A DNA stretch of 64,000 nucleotides from Vesta saturnalis (lineage: Eukaryota; Arthropoda; Insecta; Coleoptera; Lampyridae). The notes under the pieces were generated by a model. The model was not told where the DNA came from. It worked only from the letters and a program-made list of their open reading frames with translations, and did not search any database. This document shows positions 1-13,516 of this stretch, one piece after another (positions within the stretch are counted from its first letter, which is position 1; each line of letters starts with the position of its first letter). The stretch is taken from the NCBI GenBank assembly GCA_036346205.1, contig JARFJB010001985.1, forward strand, positions 888,501-952,500, in the 5' to 3' direction. Position numbers and translations under genes: made by a program.

Positions 1-735
1 CAAACCTTTCACACACGTTTCCTGAAGGCTTATTACCACTGTTTTCCTGAAGTCAAGCAAAAGACATTTGTAAGCACTAATATTAATTTAAAGTGGTATA
101 ATAACTCACTCCGAACTATGTGTAATAATTTAAAATCTTTGCAAGAACAATACCACGATTATCCTAGTCCTGAAAATAAACAAGATACGTGGGCAATTAA
201 TAAAACCAAAACAGAAGCAAACGATACATAAAAAAATGCAAAATATCGTTCTAAAGCATCACGGAAAGTTATACAGTCAAATGTTAAGAAATCGGTTAAA
301 ACAAATGATTCTAAAATATCGGCAAACAGTTTTAACAGTTATTTCACGCAAATAGCACCTAAGCTAACAAAAAATATAACAAAGAGCTCTTGAACTTCAA
401 ATTCAAATTTTTTGCTTTCTTCCGGTATTGCTAATTTTAATTTCACGGAAATAAGCTACATCGAAATGAGGGATATAATAAGTAATCTAAAGAAAAGTAC
501 CTAACGAGACACCTATGGATTAAATTTTAAACTGCGCCAAGGAGGCAATAATAGTACCCCTGACAAAAGTGTTCCTCCAAAATGCTTAAAGCTTTTTTTA
601 GTACATCCCCTTTATAAAAAAGGAGATACAAATGAATTAAACAATTTAAGACATATTTCAACCATATTTGGTAAAATCTTTGAAATGATAATAAGGAAAC
701 AAATGGTTTGTTTCATGGAAACAAACAATTCGTTC
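1..735 (+). pseudogene. LINE (jockey/CR1-type) reverse transcriptase fragment
   Basis: Frame 1 reads as the linker and N-terminal RT region of a jockey/CR1-type non-LTR element, with in-frame stops. Readable blocks include FHTRFLKAYYHCFPEV, LKWYNNSLRTMCNNL, NSFNSYFTQIAPKL and, after an internal deletion, VHPLYKKGDTNELNNLRHIS followed by FGKIFEMIIRKQM. The last two match the RT motif usually written IPIYKKGD..NYRPIS..... The palm catalytic motif (Y/FADD) is not present, so the copy is truncated before it. The window starts inside the element, so the true 5' end is unknown. It appears to be a different family from the LINE at 13.5-16.7 kb. Recognition is by family knowledge; no alignment was run. 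Confidence 0.8.
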
Positions 736-899
736 AATTTCACAATTTGAACCTTTTAATTAAAACTTATGAATAAAAACGTCTAAATTTTATTTTTATT
801 GTAAGTAATCATTGATCACGAAGTACGGGGTCAACGACTATTTCACCATATTTTATGGACTTACTAGAGCCTATTTATAAGAAAATCCCCACGTAATAA

Positions 900-1385
900 A
901 CGAAATTCATAACCAAGGATATTTTGGTATAAACGTTTGGTGTAGTATAATTGGTCAACATTTAATTGGTCACATTTATATAACCATAATATTACAGGCA
1001 AAACTATTTACGATTTGTATAAAAGGAGCTACCTCCTGTATTCGAAGAAGTTCCTCTTCAGTTACGTCAACATTAGATGTTTCAACATGATGGAGCTCCT
1101 CCCTCATAAACCCATAATTTTCAAGGATTATTTCCATAACTCATATGGTCATAGATGGATAGGTATAAATAGACCATTAATATGGCAAAATCACCGGACC
1201 TTACGCCTTTAGATTTCTTCCTTTTCGGGAACTTTAAAAAATGAAGTTTACAAAGACCCCATCTCAAAATGTTAACTTGTTAGCTTGCAGTAATACATTC
1301 AGGGAAACTTTACGAGTAATAACAGAGACTGAAGATTAAATAAATGTCTTGAAGTGGAAGGTGACCATATAGAATACCTTTATTT
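900..1385 (+). pseudogene. Mariner-superfamily transposase, C-terminal half remnant
   Basis: Translations in shifting frames give the C-terminal half of an insect mariner-type DDE transposase: NVWCSIIGQHLIGH near 940, then FEEVPLQLRQ, then MFQHDGAPP near 1085 (second catalytic Asp), RWIG near 1155, KSPDLTPLDFFLFG near 1190-1230 (third Asp) and a degenerate CLEVEGDHIEYLY ending near 1380. Several frameshifts and stops break it. The HTH part and first Asp are not visible, and no terminal inverted repeats were found. It lies directly downstream of the LINE fragment. What is seen is the ordered motifs; membership of the family is established knowledge. Confidence 0.75.
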
Positions 1386-2321
1386 TTGTTTTTGTTCATG
1401 TGTAATTAGTGTTAAGAAATATCTTGTTTGACTAACTACCAACCACACCAATAAGATTTTTACGAAACTAATATATCACATAAAGTTACGGTCGAAAATG
1501 GCAGTAGAAGAGAGTAACAGATAAAATAAAGGGTGTCGGAGCTTATTAATCGGGGGTGGGTGTATTATTAACCTTTTTCATGCTCTAGGATAGCTTGTCG
1601 TACATGTCACACTAGGGGGTTTGTCGTAACTGAATGGGCGAGTATTTAAAACACAATCGAGCTTGTAATGCTTAATTACAAAGATACACAGCTCGTCTAA
1701 ATACCCAAATAACTCGGTTACCTTTTATCGTAATCCCAGGTAGATCCAGGAATCTGCAGGTGTTGCACTAATACCTGGAAGGCTACGAAATACATTCGCA
1801 TGTATTTGCTAAATAATTAAGTGCTACAAAGGCAGATACTGGTTTGATGATGATCTAATAGTTTCATTGGTTCATTACGTTACTCAGTAAACCGATTTTT
1901 AAATGAAATTATATTAACCAAATTAAAATACTAAGCTGCTTATTAACAGCTTCTCTCTTAAATAGTTTTGTTGCTGTTCAAAGATAAATATTGAAAAATA
2001 TTCGCACTTCGTCACTATGAATTCCGATGATTCAACAAGTTTGGCAATAAAATAATATAATTAAAATCAGTTGACGTTTGCGTTATCACAAATGTCTCAT
2101 CCTTAAAAATTTGGTACTAATGAATAACGTGGCAACAATGTTTTTTTACTTTCCTCACTAAAGAGAAAACCTTTATTTTCCTCGCCCTTTTTAAAAAAGA
2201 AAGCAACTGTTTCTAAGGTAATCTCAGAAAAAAATATTTTCTACTTGTATTTTCAAATAGTTATTACACTACTAATCTTGCCCCTTTTATTTTTATGAAA
2301 TCTTTGTTAACATTGTTGTTC
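1386..2321. other. Unassigned AT-rich sequence
   Basis: No recognisable gene, RNA or repeat family was seen. It separates the mariner remnant from the solo LTR. Confidence 0.5.
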
Positions 2322-2325
2322 ATCT

Positions 2326-4767
2326 TGTAAAGTTATTTTGACGCACCGTCTATGTGCAGGATTTTGATTAGGTATGTAACGTATTTTGAGTGCAGCTGAA
2401 GTGAGTTTGCATGAGAAGAATTTTTTTTTTGTATGTATTCGTAATGTGAGTTATGTAAATGATACGCCACTGGGTTTTTAATGAAGCCTTAGTTACCCTG
2501 TGAAGGAATATTTGAATGTTATAGAAGGATTTTCGTGTTAAAAGCGTTAAATTTCGTTGAGAAATAATGTTTCGAGTAAATTTTTATTGATACGACACTG
2601 GTAAAACTACTGGTCTTTTGCTACTGTGTATAAAGGAATTTGAGTGAATGAGTTGTAATCTATTGATATCTTGGTGTACGGTAAATGGATGCATATTTTT
2701 GTTTGCTGAAACTTTTGTAATGTTGTGCAATGTTGGTAAAGTGAATGCCTATGTAAAGGGAGATTAGAATGGGATGATTTCGCAAAAATGATGTGGAAAT
2801 AAGATCCGCGCACATGAGATTTGCATGGAAAGTTAAGATATAATCTGGTGAATATACTGAATGAATATGGTGAGAATCGAGGAGATTTTGTAAATTTCAC
2901 GTAAAATAAAGGTGGCGGCGAGTGTTGTATAAGGGTAGCGTGATTGAAACGCACAAAATACTCAATTGTGATAGGTGAATTTTGATCTTAGCGCGAATTT
3001 AATGTGACGTGTTGGCAATATGGCGGGCAGAAGGTATCTAAGTGAGTACCCAAATTGGAGAGGTGAGAGTTAAAGGTAGTAAGTTAGCTAGATGGTTAGG
3101 GGTTTCGAGTACGGCTTGCTCGCGTGATAACCATCAGAATGGTTAGTTGTTGGAGTTTCTTTGTGAAAATTATAGTTTAGTAGGGCCTGTATTGCCACTG
3201 CATTAACCCATAAGGGGATAAACCGTGTAGACATTCACAAATAACTGGTGTAATACATTGTGAGTTGAAGGAAAACATTAGTGATTTTCTTCAAGGAACA
3301 GAATGTACGTAGGCAGATTAGAAGCTAATACAGCAAATATTTTGTTATTGGTGTTCGATTGTGAGACGCGTGACCTAATATTATTACAAGGATAACTGAA
3401 GGTAACTATTTATGCTACCGAAATAAAAGTTTGTGAAATTTAGTTAAAATACTGGTGATCATTTTTTACATTGAATGTGTACAAAGTGATTGTATGAAAG
3501 CAAATAAGAACATTAATGTGTATATATATGGAAGTAACCATTATTTTATTGTGGTAAACGCTTGAAGGGCAAGCATTACAGTATAAGGTGATGTGTTAGG
3601 CTAAAGGGCCGCTATACCAGGACGCGAGTAAACAAACCATAGACATTGCGTTAGTGAGTATTTTAGCCGAGTGTGGAGCCAATAACGGCTGCCTCTCGTG
3701 TTTTGTGCTTGGTGTATCTCAGAATTTTAAAAGGATTACCGGGAGCAGACCATATGGACTACAATTACCTCACCGAAAAAGGATGGGTGGTTTTTGTTAA
3801 CCACGCCATTGTATATAATTTACATGCAGAATTTGTCACTATACATCCACTGTTTAATTTACTTTGTCGTTTATTTGTGTCAATCGTGTGCTTAACTGGT
3901 TACAACTTCTGAATAATCGAAATTAGTCTGCATATTTTCGAATTTAAGGATCGATGTAAATTGCGTAATGAGCCAGATCGATCACAAAATTTCATTTTAG
4001 CTTTGAAATATTAAAGCAGAACAAACACTACTAACAAAGTACTTATTTTTTTTTATTCAGCATAAATTACAGTTTTGGAGTATTAAAGTTTAAACATATT
4101 AATAGATGTGAAAATACGATTTTTAAGATAAAGTATTAATAAAATATAACGATTTTATTGATGATACAAGCACTAATCATTCTAATGTTGAATTATTCAG
4201 CAATTAACGAACATTTTTTTTGAGATAACAAATCATTGTTAAACCGATTTCATTTATTTTGTTTAGAATTTTCCAAATTGGGAATATTTATTTAATTCAG
4301 TTTTATAACAGTTATAAATATAAATTTATAGATATACGAGGGACATTTTAAAAACTACATAAGTTAGTGTTTTATTTTTATGAATTAAAGTTTCTATTTA
4401 TACAAGGTGTGTTCAGTAGGTTACAACGACCAGTGTATCATTAAATTTTCTGAAGTTTTGAGACGATTTGTTTGGTAGTGTGTTTGACTTTGAGAAGTTA
4501 GTGTATGAATTTACTGAGTAAGCTGCAATCCTGTCTTCCACAATCAGATATTTTAGCAAAATTTAAGATTGTGGTGGCGCCAAGAGACATCTTTCACGCA
4601 CTGAGCTATATAGGTTATGAATTTATGGTAAGTGTAAAGTGTTTGAGCTTATTATTCAATCATTTTACTCCTTATCTCGACCTCGCCCATTTCCACTGTA
4701 GCTGGCTTGGCAACCCGCTTACTAATGTAAGCATGCTCGACAACTAGTTCGTATTGGATGTGTAACA
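2326..4767. mobile_element. Solo LTR, copy 1 (2442 bp)
   Basis: The segment begins TGTAAAG and ends GTGTAACA, so it has TG...CA retroviral-type ends. It is flanked by a perfect 4-bp duplication ATCT (2322-2325 and 4768-4771). A second copy of comparable length lies at 57118-59657 with the same ends but a different duplication, ATTA. Shared landmarks in the same order include GACGCACC near the start, GTGATACGCCACTGG, a GGGGAT(A/G)AA block, ATTTTTACTTTAT-poor linker sequence, and GCTGGCTTGGCAACCC near the end. No gag or pol lies inside or next to it, which fits a solo LTR left by LTR-LTR recombination. Short ORFs inside (for example 3673-3912 and 4505-4747) are not conserved as proteins in copy 2. 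Orientation is arbitrary. A 4-bp duplication suits Ty3/gypsy-type elements, but no internal region is present to prove the family. Confidence 0.85.
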
Positions 4768-4771
4768 ATCT

Positions 4772-5567
4772 CTACTTACTTATAAAATTCAATCTACTTA
4801 AGCTTCCAATTTTTACTAATTTAAATAATTATTACCTCTATACATAATACAATACTTTTTAAAAATTGCACAGTTGGACAACCCTACCATAAATGACCGA
4901 GATCAAGAAATAGTTGGTATTTTTTATGGGTAAATACCTCTTCGAACAAATATTAAAAAAATACTAGTCCAATGTTTTCGGGGCTCTATTCATTATATGT
5001 ATTTTGTTCTGTTACGCTCCTCAGAAAGTGGACTGGGTGTACTCTTAAAGTCTTAAGTAGGAGTGCTCACTGATATTTCAGATTCAGATTCTCCTGTGAA
5101 GATAATTATTCAAGCTAAACTGGTTTGTAGATTTGTAACAGAAGTTACAAGTAAGAGGAAGAAGTTTGACTAAAGTAAACATTCCAGAAACGGCCATCTC
5201 GACGTGGGCAATGTTAAGGTTAGTTCATTTCAAATTTCATTTTGTTATAATTACTACTTTACTAAATTACTCGTAAAAATATTTGAGATACGAGTTTAAT
5301 ACGTATTTTTACCTTTTCATTAAAAGTTCGAAATCGAAAGACAAGTCTATTGCGACTAGAATGAGCCATCTATCAATAATGGTCTGTAAACTAAATACAC
5401 ATTTAATGTTCGTTTGAGCTCAACAAATAACACCAAAGTCTAAAATAAATACCAAACTAGGTAAACTTGTGCAGCAAGTTTTGTAAATGGTACCCATTTG
5501 CTTGATTACTACGGAGTTCTTCGATTCCTATGGATAGACTTTGGCAGTTATATGGAGGAGACATGTA
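4772..5567. other. Unassigned AT-rich sequence
   Basis: Nothing recognisable beyond AT-rich unique-looking DNA. Confidence 0.5.
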
Positions 5568-5675
5568 TATCCCATGCCAGTCGGGAAGATACCTCCACAT
5601 ATGCCATGAGCTTGCCATGTTCGCTCGCCAATTTTCTGAGCTCGGTAGGGGCTGCTGGTGCCCTTGCTTATCCTT
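5568..5675 (+). mobile_element. LINE 5'-end fragment (same family as 13.5-16.7 kb)
   Basis: The stretch CATGCCAGTCGGGAAGATAC near 5572 and ATTTTCTGAGCTCGGTAGGG near 5632 match the 5' part of the LINE at 13515-13595 (CATGCCATCTGGGAGG... and ATTTTCTGAGCTCGGTAAGG) in the same order and spacing. Only about 100 bp is recognisable and no endonuclease follows. A piece containing the 5' end only is unusual for a LINE, since 5' truncation is normal. It suggests a later deletion or rearrangement. Confidence 0.65.
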
Positions 5676-8600
5676 ACTAATTCATTAGCGCCCACGAATA
5701 CCATACGGTATCACAAAATGTTGAACGAGTCTACGTCATAGCACAGTTGTGTGAATACGCCCGAAATTCTTTACTGTTACTGCACAAAGTAAGACTATTT
5801 TATTCTTAATACGATAAAGCTCGTTTATAAATGACAAAAATGTAAATTTGCTTATCACAGCTTGTACAGTCATGCTCTAAAGTGTTCTTGATACTATACG
5901 GTATCAGTGGGCGTTTGGAGAGTAAAATATGTTCAATTGTTGGTTGTATTAAATTTATTACTTCAGGGCGGTTTTTTTGTTCTCGAACTATCGATATGTT
6001 AAATGACGATGATAATCTTAAACAGTAGGTTGAATCAATGTTTATAACACCACTCATGGTAAGTATAGACACCGACGTAAATTTTGGAGATGAAGATAGA
6101 GTTCGTCATACAACAATAATACAGAAAGAGTATACCTTATGAACCAGATTATTTACGTTGCTTTGCAAAATGTTTAGTTCCTTTACAAACAAAGAATGAA
6201 ATTTAAATTTAAATTGTAGAAGAGAAATTGTTCAAGTGTATTTTACAGAAAATGAAACAGCTCGAAGAGACCTACACGAAACACTCTTCCATGCTAGGTA
6301 GCTTAAGATATCAGAGTTGACAAAAATGACCGCTTTGAGTATCACATAACAGGTAACATTGTGCGAGAGTTACTATAAGTGGCAGAACTATGAGTCAAAC
6401 GGACAACACCGGTCTCTGCGTCAGTTGTTTTGCAACATGTAGTAACAAATAACTACAGCATATTAAAACATATATCCATATAAATATATAAATAGATATA
6501 TAAAATAAATATAAATATAATAAAAATATTCTTAATCGCACACGAATATCGTTCGGTATCATTACAGCATATGGCAGTGTCTACAAGTACAAAATAAAAC
6601 ATTTAAATTGTTTACTTAATTTTATGATATGTAGAAAAATAATAGTGCAATGTAATTGATAATTTAGGCTTTAATACGTTAATCCATTTTCATTACGTTT
6701 TTCCTCACGCTCTCAGTTTTAACCTGTTAAACTAACTTAGAGTTTTAGAGCAAGTTTGACAATTTTTACGCCTGTTGTGTAGGCAACACACGTTGTTTTA
6801 ATTATAAGAAATTTGGTAACATGGTGCGTGACAATTGAATTTCAAATAAACTTAAAAATATGATAATTTCGGAAATTTCTGATTGGTTAAAAATTATCAC
6901 GTGGCTTCTTTTTGGTTTGAGTTCTTCTGAAAAAGAACGCCATTTTGTGAAGGCAAAAATTGCGTTGTTAGAAACTAGGTATGTTGGAGTGACTTGTCGC
7001 GGTAATTTTCATAAAAATTTATTTCATAAAAGTTACATACAGCGTAGTGCAAGTATTTTAAATCTCCACAGTTAGTAAAAAACTATACCAAGTAACTTAG
7101 TTTTCGTTTCTAGGAGGTGAGGTGAGTAAAGAATTTTCTTAACATTAGTATACTTTTCCCATTGAATATTTAACTAGTACATTCGTTATACTTCACACTC
7201 AACTCATATCTAAAAAATTGGTTTTTCTAGGTTTCTTTTTCTATTGGCTATTATCGTCCTTCGTCAAGAGAAGATACTGCTGTAACCGATTCCGCAGATA
7301 TACCTGATCAGCGTTCTTCCGAACTATGGTCTCCAATAACAAAGTCGAAGATACATTCTAGCTGTTACTTCACATCGGGTAATCCTCTCCCTAAGAACAA
7401 ATAGGTTTATGTCTAATAATACACTCGGTTAAGTAATTATACACAAGCAACATCCAGGTGAGTTTCTCTTATTGTTATTCCTTCATGACGAATCTAGCTA
7501 TATAGACATTTGTTTTAATAAACCTGCGAAGTACTGGAAGAGAGGCTCGTTACTACAACTATTTACAGTTATAAATAAAGTACTGTCCTCTAAATTCGTG
7601 TGTGTGACTACTTCTAGTTACAACATTTAATGGTATTACATTTAACGAGATGATGTACCTGTAACCGTAAATTTTTAGTCAAGCTTTAGTGAAAAGTTAT
7701 ACTCACATGGATGCTCATTGCTTGCAGCTACTGATCTGGTTTCAATCTTAAGCTATTTTCATTTATTGTGGTTTTGATTTTCACGAAAATTGTAGTGTGT
7801 TTGCACAACTGTTATATCTTTGTACCTACTGTTTTGGGAAGCAAACATCCGTTTATAATTTGAATCTTGACACTTACGTGATTCATCGGTTACTATACAG
7901 AGTGCTTCACGATATATGTTAATCGTTGTACTTTTATCAACTAAAGTGCTTACATAGGGTAATTCATATCACTATTTTATACATTCTGGATGTTAAATGG
8001 TCAATAAGGAAGCTATACAATCTTATTTTTTCTTGGTACTATTTGTGTTCTCATCCACTGAGTTATACATATTAGCTTAACATTTTTTGTAATTGTAAGA
8101 GTTATAGATTACGCTATTGATATATGCTTATAGAAATAGTAGGAAACTAACCCTTTCTGTTTGCTGTGTGAAAATTTCTGCTTCATATTTTTTTTTGGTA
8201 CTGTTAATTACACTTAAATTGATTTGTGTTTAAGAAAAACGCAATGGTAGATATCTGGCTAAATATTCTGGTTATTTGTATCGAGTATAAAACTACTATT
8301 CGTTTGAATTAAAACTGATACGCCTGTTTTAAGGAGAGCTCTTCCTAGAACTACGGTTTACTGCTTATTTGATTTTGATTATGTGTTGTGTCCTTGATTC
8401 CTAGGACCAATGCTGGATGTCGGACAGTGCATGATAGTTTTGGGTTTTAAGTATTTTATAGTATTTAATTTTTTTTTTTTTTGGGTTGTATTATAGGTAT
8501 AGCACTATCCAGAAAGGTAAGTGTGTTACTATTACAACACTTGTTTAAATAGATAGTTCCGATTTACAATTTTCTAAATTTTGATCAAAAACCGAATAGC

Positions 8601-10089
8601 TATCAAAACAGACGATAACGATTGCATTAGGATTTATTATAATTTATAAATTGCTACAATTATCTATCCATATTATTGGGTGTGTACAAAGATTGAGCTA
8701 TTAATTGTATTGTATATAGCTTTAACGAAAGCTCCGATTGGGGTATGAATTTATGTTCAAATTAAAATAAGTTAAACTACCAGTGATTGTTTCTGTATCA
8801 CTGCGGTTTAGGAGTAAATTCCTAGCCGGACCCATTCCCTTCTTCGACTGTGTCCAACCTTATTTTAACTGTATCATATCTTTTCCCGTGTCATTGCCCT
8901 ATTCTTGATCTAAGTTCTTGATCTAAGGGCAACATAAAAATAAATAAGGTAGTGCCATCTTACGCCAGCCGCACGCTCACGCATACAAGTGCTTAACCGA
9001 CCGACTGAACTTTCGGCCTAATACCTATTTATTGTTACGACACACCTTTTATTTCTGATACGACCATACTTTTGTGCATGTAACACAGTGTTATCCTTCT
9101 ATCAGATCGGGGCGGTCCAAACAAGGTAGATTCATTTGAATTTTATATTTCCCAGTAATGATGATTACGCTTATTAAATACTCCACAATTCCTAAACCGT
9201 GTTTCGTCGTCCAAAAAACTTTGGAGTGAAATTTCACTATTTCTTGACATTTTGTTAAAAACCGTTCACTAAATCTAATTTTTCTATTAAAATCATCTCA
9301 GTGAAAACCCTGTGCAATATGAGTGTAAGAACGTTTTAGAACTCAATGCACAATTGATTTGGGAATTTCAGTGTTTTCTTACCAGATACCAGATTTAATG
9401 ACAACTCAGCGATATGGAAGAATGACACGAGGCATTTTTTTATTTCATGATGGCAGCCACTCGTAGTTACTACTTTGAAAAAAACAAGTCATTTTGAATT
9501 TTGAAGCTCAAGGAAACTGATAATCTAATTTTTCAAAAATGCAAAAATCCAGTATGGCGTCGGTGAAAAAAATAATTAGTTCTTGTAAACATCTCAAAAA
9601 CAAATGAAGGTGAGAATAAGTGCTCTTATAAAAGTGCCTTAATAATGTATTAATCAAAAAACCGTAACATCATTCATTCACGAGCTACCGGCAAAAGTTA
9701 AAAATGCACCATTTTGTTTTTTTCCCATTATCTCAAAAACCGCAAAACTTAATGCGAATATAAATTTGTAACCTGATAAAACTACCTTTTTACAGGTTTA
9801 TTTACATCAGGCCGTGTTTTCTGCAAATAATTACTTAATAATAAATTACAATATTACAGTAAATTACACTAAACAGACAAAAGAACACTAACAAGAAGAC
9901 AAAGTTATATTACATTATCATCATCTAAGTATTCACGGCAATTGTAATACGCTTTCTGTATTAATAAATTCTTTATTGCTGCTTTAAATTCCCTCAATTT
10001 TAGATTTCGTGGAACTATTATTATTAAGTTTTCAGACTACAATGACAAAAACAGGTGTCTGTAAAGTACGCTTTTTGTCCAGAATTAAC
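5676..10089. other. Long unassigned AT-rich region
   Basis: No supported gene or RNA. There is low-complexity AT sequence near 6470-6540 and a short local duplication of TTCTTGATCTAAG at about 8905-8930. Text such as CCATTATCTCAAAAACCG near 9725 resembles the noncoding ends of insect DNA transposons but gives no boundary. ORFs of 60-90 codons here look random in composition. Confidence 0.45.
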
Positions 10090-10494
10090 TAATATTTTTA
10101 CCTCTCGATTACTCTTTTTGCTATATATGACCCAAATTCGATCTCATTTGGTATATAATTCTCATCTATGGGTCAGTGCTCTCCAATACCTTCTCGATGT
10201 CGTTACCCAAATTTAAAGAACAGCAATTTGGCTTGTGAATCACCCGCTATTGACTTCAGACGTACTGGAGCATGGAAGAATAATATAATACTTTCTTCAT
10301 ACTATCGGTATTACAACGCCAATTGTGATTCTGAACTGCATTGTTTGATACCATTTCTGGCTATCTTTGATAGGTCTCTTACATCAGCAATATGCAGTAA
10401 ACATTTCTGCTTATGCATTCTCCTAAATGTTCATAGTGGTTTATCACATTAGGCTAAAATCTATCTGTCCAGGACCACAATTATAAAAAAAAGT
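10090..10494 (+). pseudogene. LINE 3'-end fragment
   Basis: Matches the last roughly 550 bp of the LINE at 16150-16720. Shared text includes TTTACCTCTCGAT.ACTC near 10098, CCAAATTCG.TCTCAT, TCTC.AATACC.TCTCGAT near 10178 and a terminal CCACAATTATAAAAAAAA. The encoded segment is the post-RT C-terminal region, with a YYRYYNANCDSELHCLIP block around 10300-10350. That block is the counterpart of YYRYYNGYCAV in the longer copy. The ORF is broken. The 3' end stops in a short A-rich tail at about 10494, in the same place as the longer copy. This is a typical 5'-truncated LINE insertion. Confidence 0.75.
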
Positions 10495-13055
10495 TAAGTT
10501 AGCATTGTTGATTAGACGGAAATGTTACATTTTTACCCATACATCTCACGAACCAAAGCTAAAAGTCCACATCATTTGTCCGACGCTCGTTTATTGGATA
10601 CTAGATCAGTTCGATGTAGAAGTGCACTTTTTAATTAATCACGTAATTGTCTGATATTGGACGATGTGAATTCACAACATTTTCACGAGCTTTCCTTGTG
10701 TTCACCAAAACTCACCGTTTAATGTGACAAACTGCCAAAATTAACATGGTAAAAGCAATCCGAGGATCATATGAACAGAGACAACGTGTAGATCTAGTAA
10801 TACTCTTCCACATTTGTCTGTGCGGCTCGTTAAATCTCTGTTCTGCGCTATCGTTGAAGTTTTCTTTAACTTATGTAGGAAATTATCGCAAGCTAGATCT
10901 CTCGGATTCATTTTTGTAAATGCGTGGAGATCTTCAAAAGTGTGAGATGAGATACGATAAAACCTAGTCGTCCCTTTTCTAGTTTAAAATTTTGATTATA
11001 CGTTATAATTAAGTAATCCAACAGAAATGAACAGTAACAAGATACAGTATGTCTAATTTGAAACGAGGTGCATGTGGACATTGGAAACCACTCGTAGATG
11101 CATTGAACGCTTAACCAACAATTTACATTTTCAAAAAGCAATCACATTTTTGAAATACAGGATAAAGACGTAAAATGTGCGTTTTCCGAAAACCTCCATA
11201 TTGTTTATTCTAGAGATACGTTTGCCAGATTTTTAGGGACGGAATAACAGATGACAGGGACTCCACAAATTATCTTCAATATGTTACAGACGTACTAAAT
11301 TTTACCCAGTCGTATCGAATTTTCGGTTTTTCAGGGCGCCACACGTATGGCTCTGCTAACAAAAATTTGGATTTGGGAAAATGGTAATTTATGCTGTATA
11401 TAAACGTTGAATATAGGTAAAACAGACAACCTAACGAAATACGCTGCATTGTATCAAAACTACAAATTTTATTATAATCGGTTGGTCTGCCTTGAAGTTA
11501 ACCGAACAACAATGGGTGTAGAAACGTAATGATAAAAAAATGACTGAAACTGCAAACAGTTTTAATTTGAGTTTTATTAACTTCAGGCGTCTTTCTAACA
11601 TACTTTGTAAATAATTTCACTTTTTAAAGTTGGTTGCACGGAATCTTACAGACACAATTAAGCTGTACTTTCCTTACCCTCTAGCAGAAAAAATCATATT
11701 ATAAGTGTTGTAGCGTTGTAGGCTAACTCTGTAATCATTTACCGTATTGTAATTTTTTTTCTCAAATGGTTGTTTGACGTTGTTTAGCATATTTTTAAGA
11801 AATGTGAATATTGTCCAATAGAAACTAACTCATAATAATGGCAATAAAGGTTACATGAATTGCCGCTCACAACAGATAGGTACTTCATAGACTTATACTA
11901 TTCACAATTTCAAAAGCTCAGTATCGAAAATATTCGGTAAGAAAAGCCATTCTTTTATTCTATAAATATTTAATAAATGGAAATCCCGCAACTGTTTCTT
12001 TGCTCGTCATTAAATTTTAAAATCTAAGATACTGCAGACTCAAATTTTCCTTAGAAACTTAAAACTAATTTAAAAAATCACTTGTAAGGGTTTACATAAT
12101 CTTTAGGCCTTATTATTTACTCATTAATATAATAAATCAATATTGTCACTTGTGAAGTACACTTCTTTAACATACACTTTTAAACTTTTTATTATTTATA
12201 ATTAATGGTTATAGCCATTAACCTGATTTAGATTAACATCCACAATAACTCTAATATTATTAAAGCTTGTAATAAAACAAAGTAGTAGCAAGAAATGTAA
12301 AACTTGCTGAAATTTTAAAACTATAACAAAATTTACCTAACCTCTTAAGTATACGTAAAAAAATTAACTGGACGACTCAATAATATATCATAAGTACTCA
12401 CCAACTTGTAGAGAAAGAACGAACGTCTAACCTAATTATTGCTTTGCCGGTTTAAATCGTTCATTCAATTTGAGTGAAAACAGTTCAATAGAAACCGGCG
12501 TCGCGACGCGTCTGTATTATTCGACGACACTGGTTGAACTGAACTTTGGCTAGTAGCCCGGGTACATTAAACGCATGCGTCCTTCCGCAATATTTATTAT
12601 TTCACGATAAACAAACTAATCTAAATAAAAAAGGGCAAACATTTAAAATGTCTTGTAAAACCGCAGTGATTATTTTTTACAAAAATTAATCAGAGTTAAT
12701 TGCATTGAAATATTTCGTTTGTGTGTTCAGCGCGGATTTACATAATGCACGTAAGCTTTTGTGTTACACTAAAGAAAGCTTTGATCCTGTAGTAATATTT
12801 TATCACAGACTGAAGAGGCATATGAAGATTGGCACCAAATGTAGAATTCAAAGTTACCTATAAAAAGAGATTTTATTATTTCTCGCAAAGGATCATTGTA
12901 TGACTAGCGTTTGTTAATTTTACATGTAGAGATAAACTTCATTTCATGCAAATTATACTTTATGCAGTATGTATAAAAAGTAACGTAACTTACTAATATT
13001 TCGGTTTCTGATAGGTTTACAAACAAATAGAAGTTATACGATATAAATTAAACTG
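10495..13055. other. Long unassigned AT-rich region
   Basis: No recognisable gene or repeat. A less AT-rich, CpG-containing patch at about 12485-12590 stands out but cannot be assigned a function. Confidence 0.45.
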
Positions 13056-13057
13056 GA

Positions 13058-13230
13058 AAATACAGGGTGCCCCAGTACCTACTCCAGAATAACGAAATTT
13101 TATTAAATGGTACAACCTGTATATCTTTACATGTTTTGAAAACATATTAAATTAGAAATACAACAGTTAAAACCGCGTGTTTCTAACTTTATTCGTTCCA
13201 AAGTTATAGGGGTTTGGAAATAAAATTATT
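13058..13230 (-). mobile_element. Mariner-type element terminal fragment (family of 24.8-26.0 kb)
   Basis: The reverse complement of 13143-13220 matches 25851-25920, including the shared block CCCCTATAACTTTGGAAC, then AATAAAGTTAGAAACACG and TTGTATTTCTAATTTAATA. Its outer end TACAGGGTG at 13061 corresponds to the reverse complement of the end near 26000. It is therefore the terminal, noncoding end of the same transposon family in the opposite orientation, with the transposase removed. Directly beyond it, 13268-13300 contains AATACTTATCTTTTTTT, a match to the end of the MITE at 53346. Confidence 0.7.
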
Positions 13231-13516
13231 AAAATATGAAAATGTGAACTTTCACTATTATTACACATAATAAAATACTTATCTTTTTTTAGGTTTTTTA
13301 GCACTAGCACCGCCGGCTGTAAATATCTAAAACTGCCGTGTCCGGTCATTTTGGCCTCTGGACAAGAAAGGTAATTTTGAGATGTATTCTTTACATATTT
13401 TACACTTAATTGAGAAAGAAATATAAAAAAAACACATTTTAGATAAATATTCATTTTAATTAAATAAAAATCAAATTGATTCTAATACATTATAATATGG
13501 TAGGCATGTATACACC

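Noticed and set aside
3673..4747. 79- and 80-codon ORFs inside solo LTR copy 1
   Set aside because: The corresponding positions of copy 2 do not keep the same reading frame, and solo LTRs have no genes.
5806..6072. 88-codon minus-strand ORF
   Set aside because: No recognisable motif and no repeat copy; its length is not exceptional for this composition.
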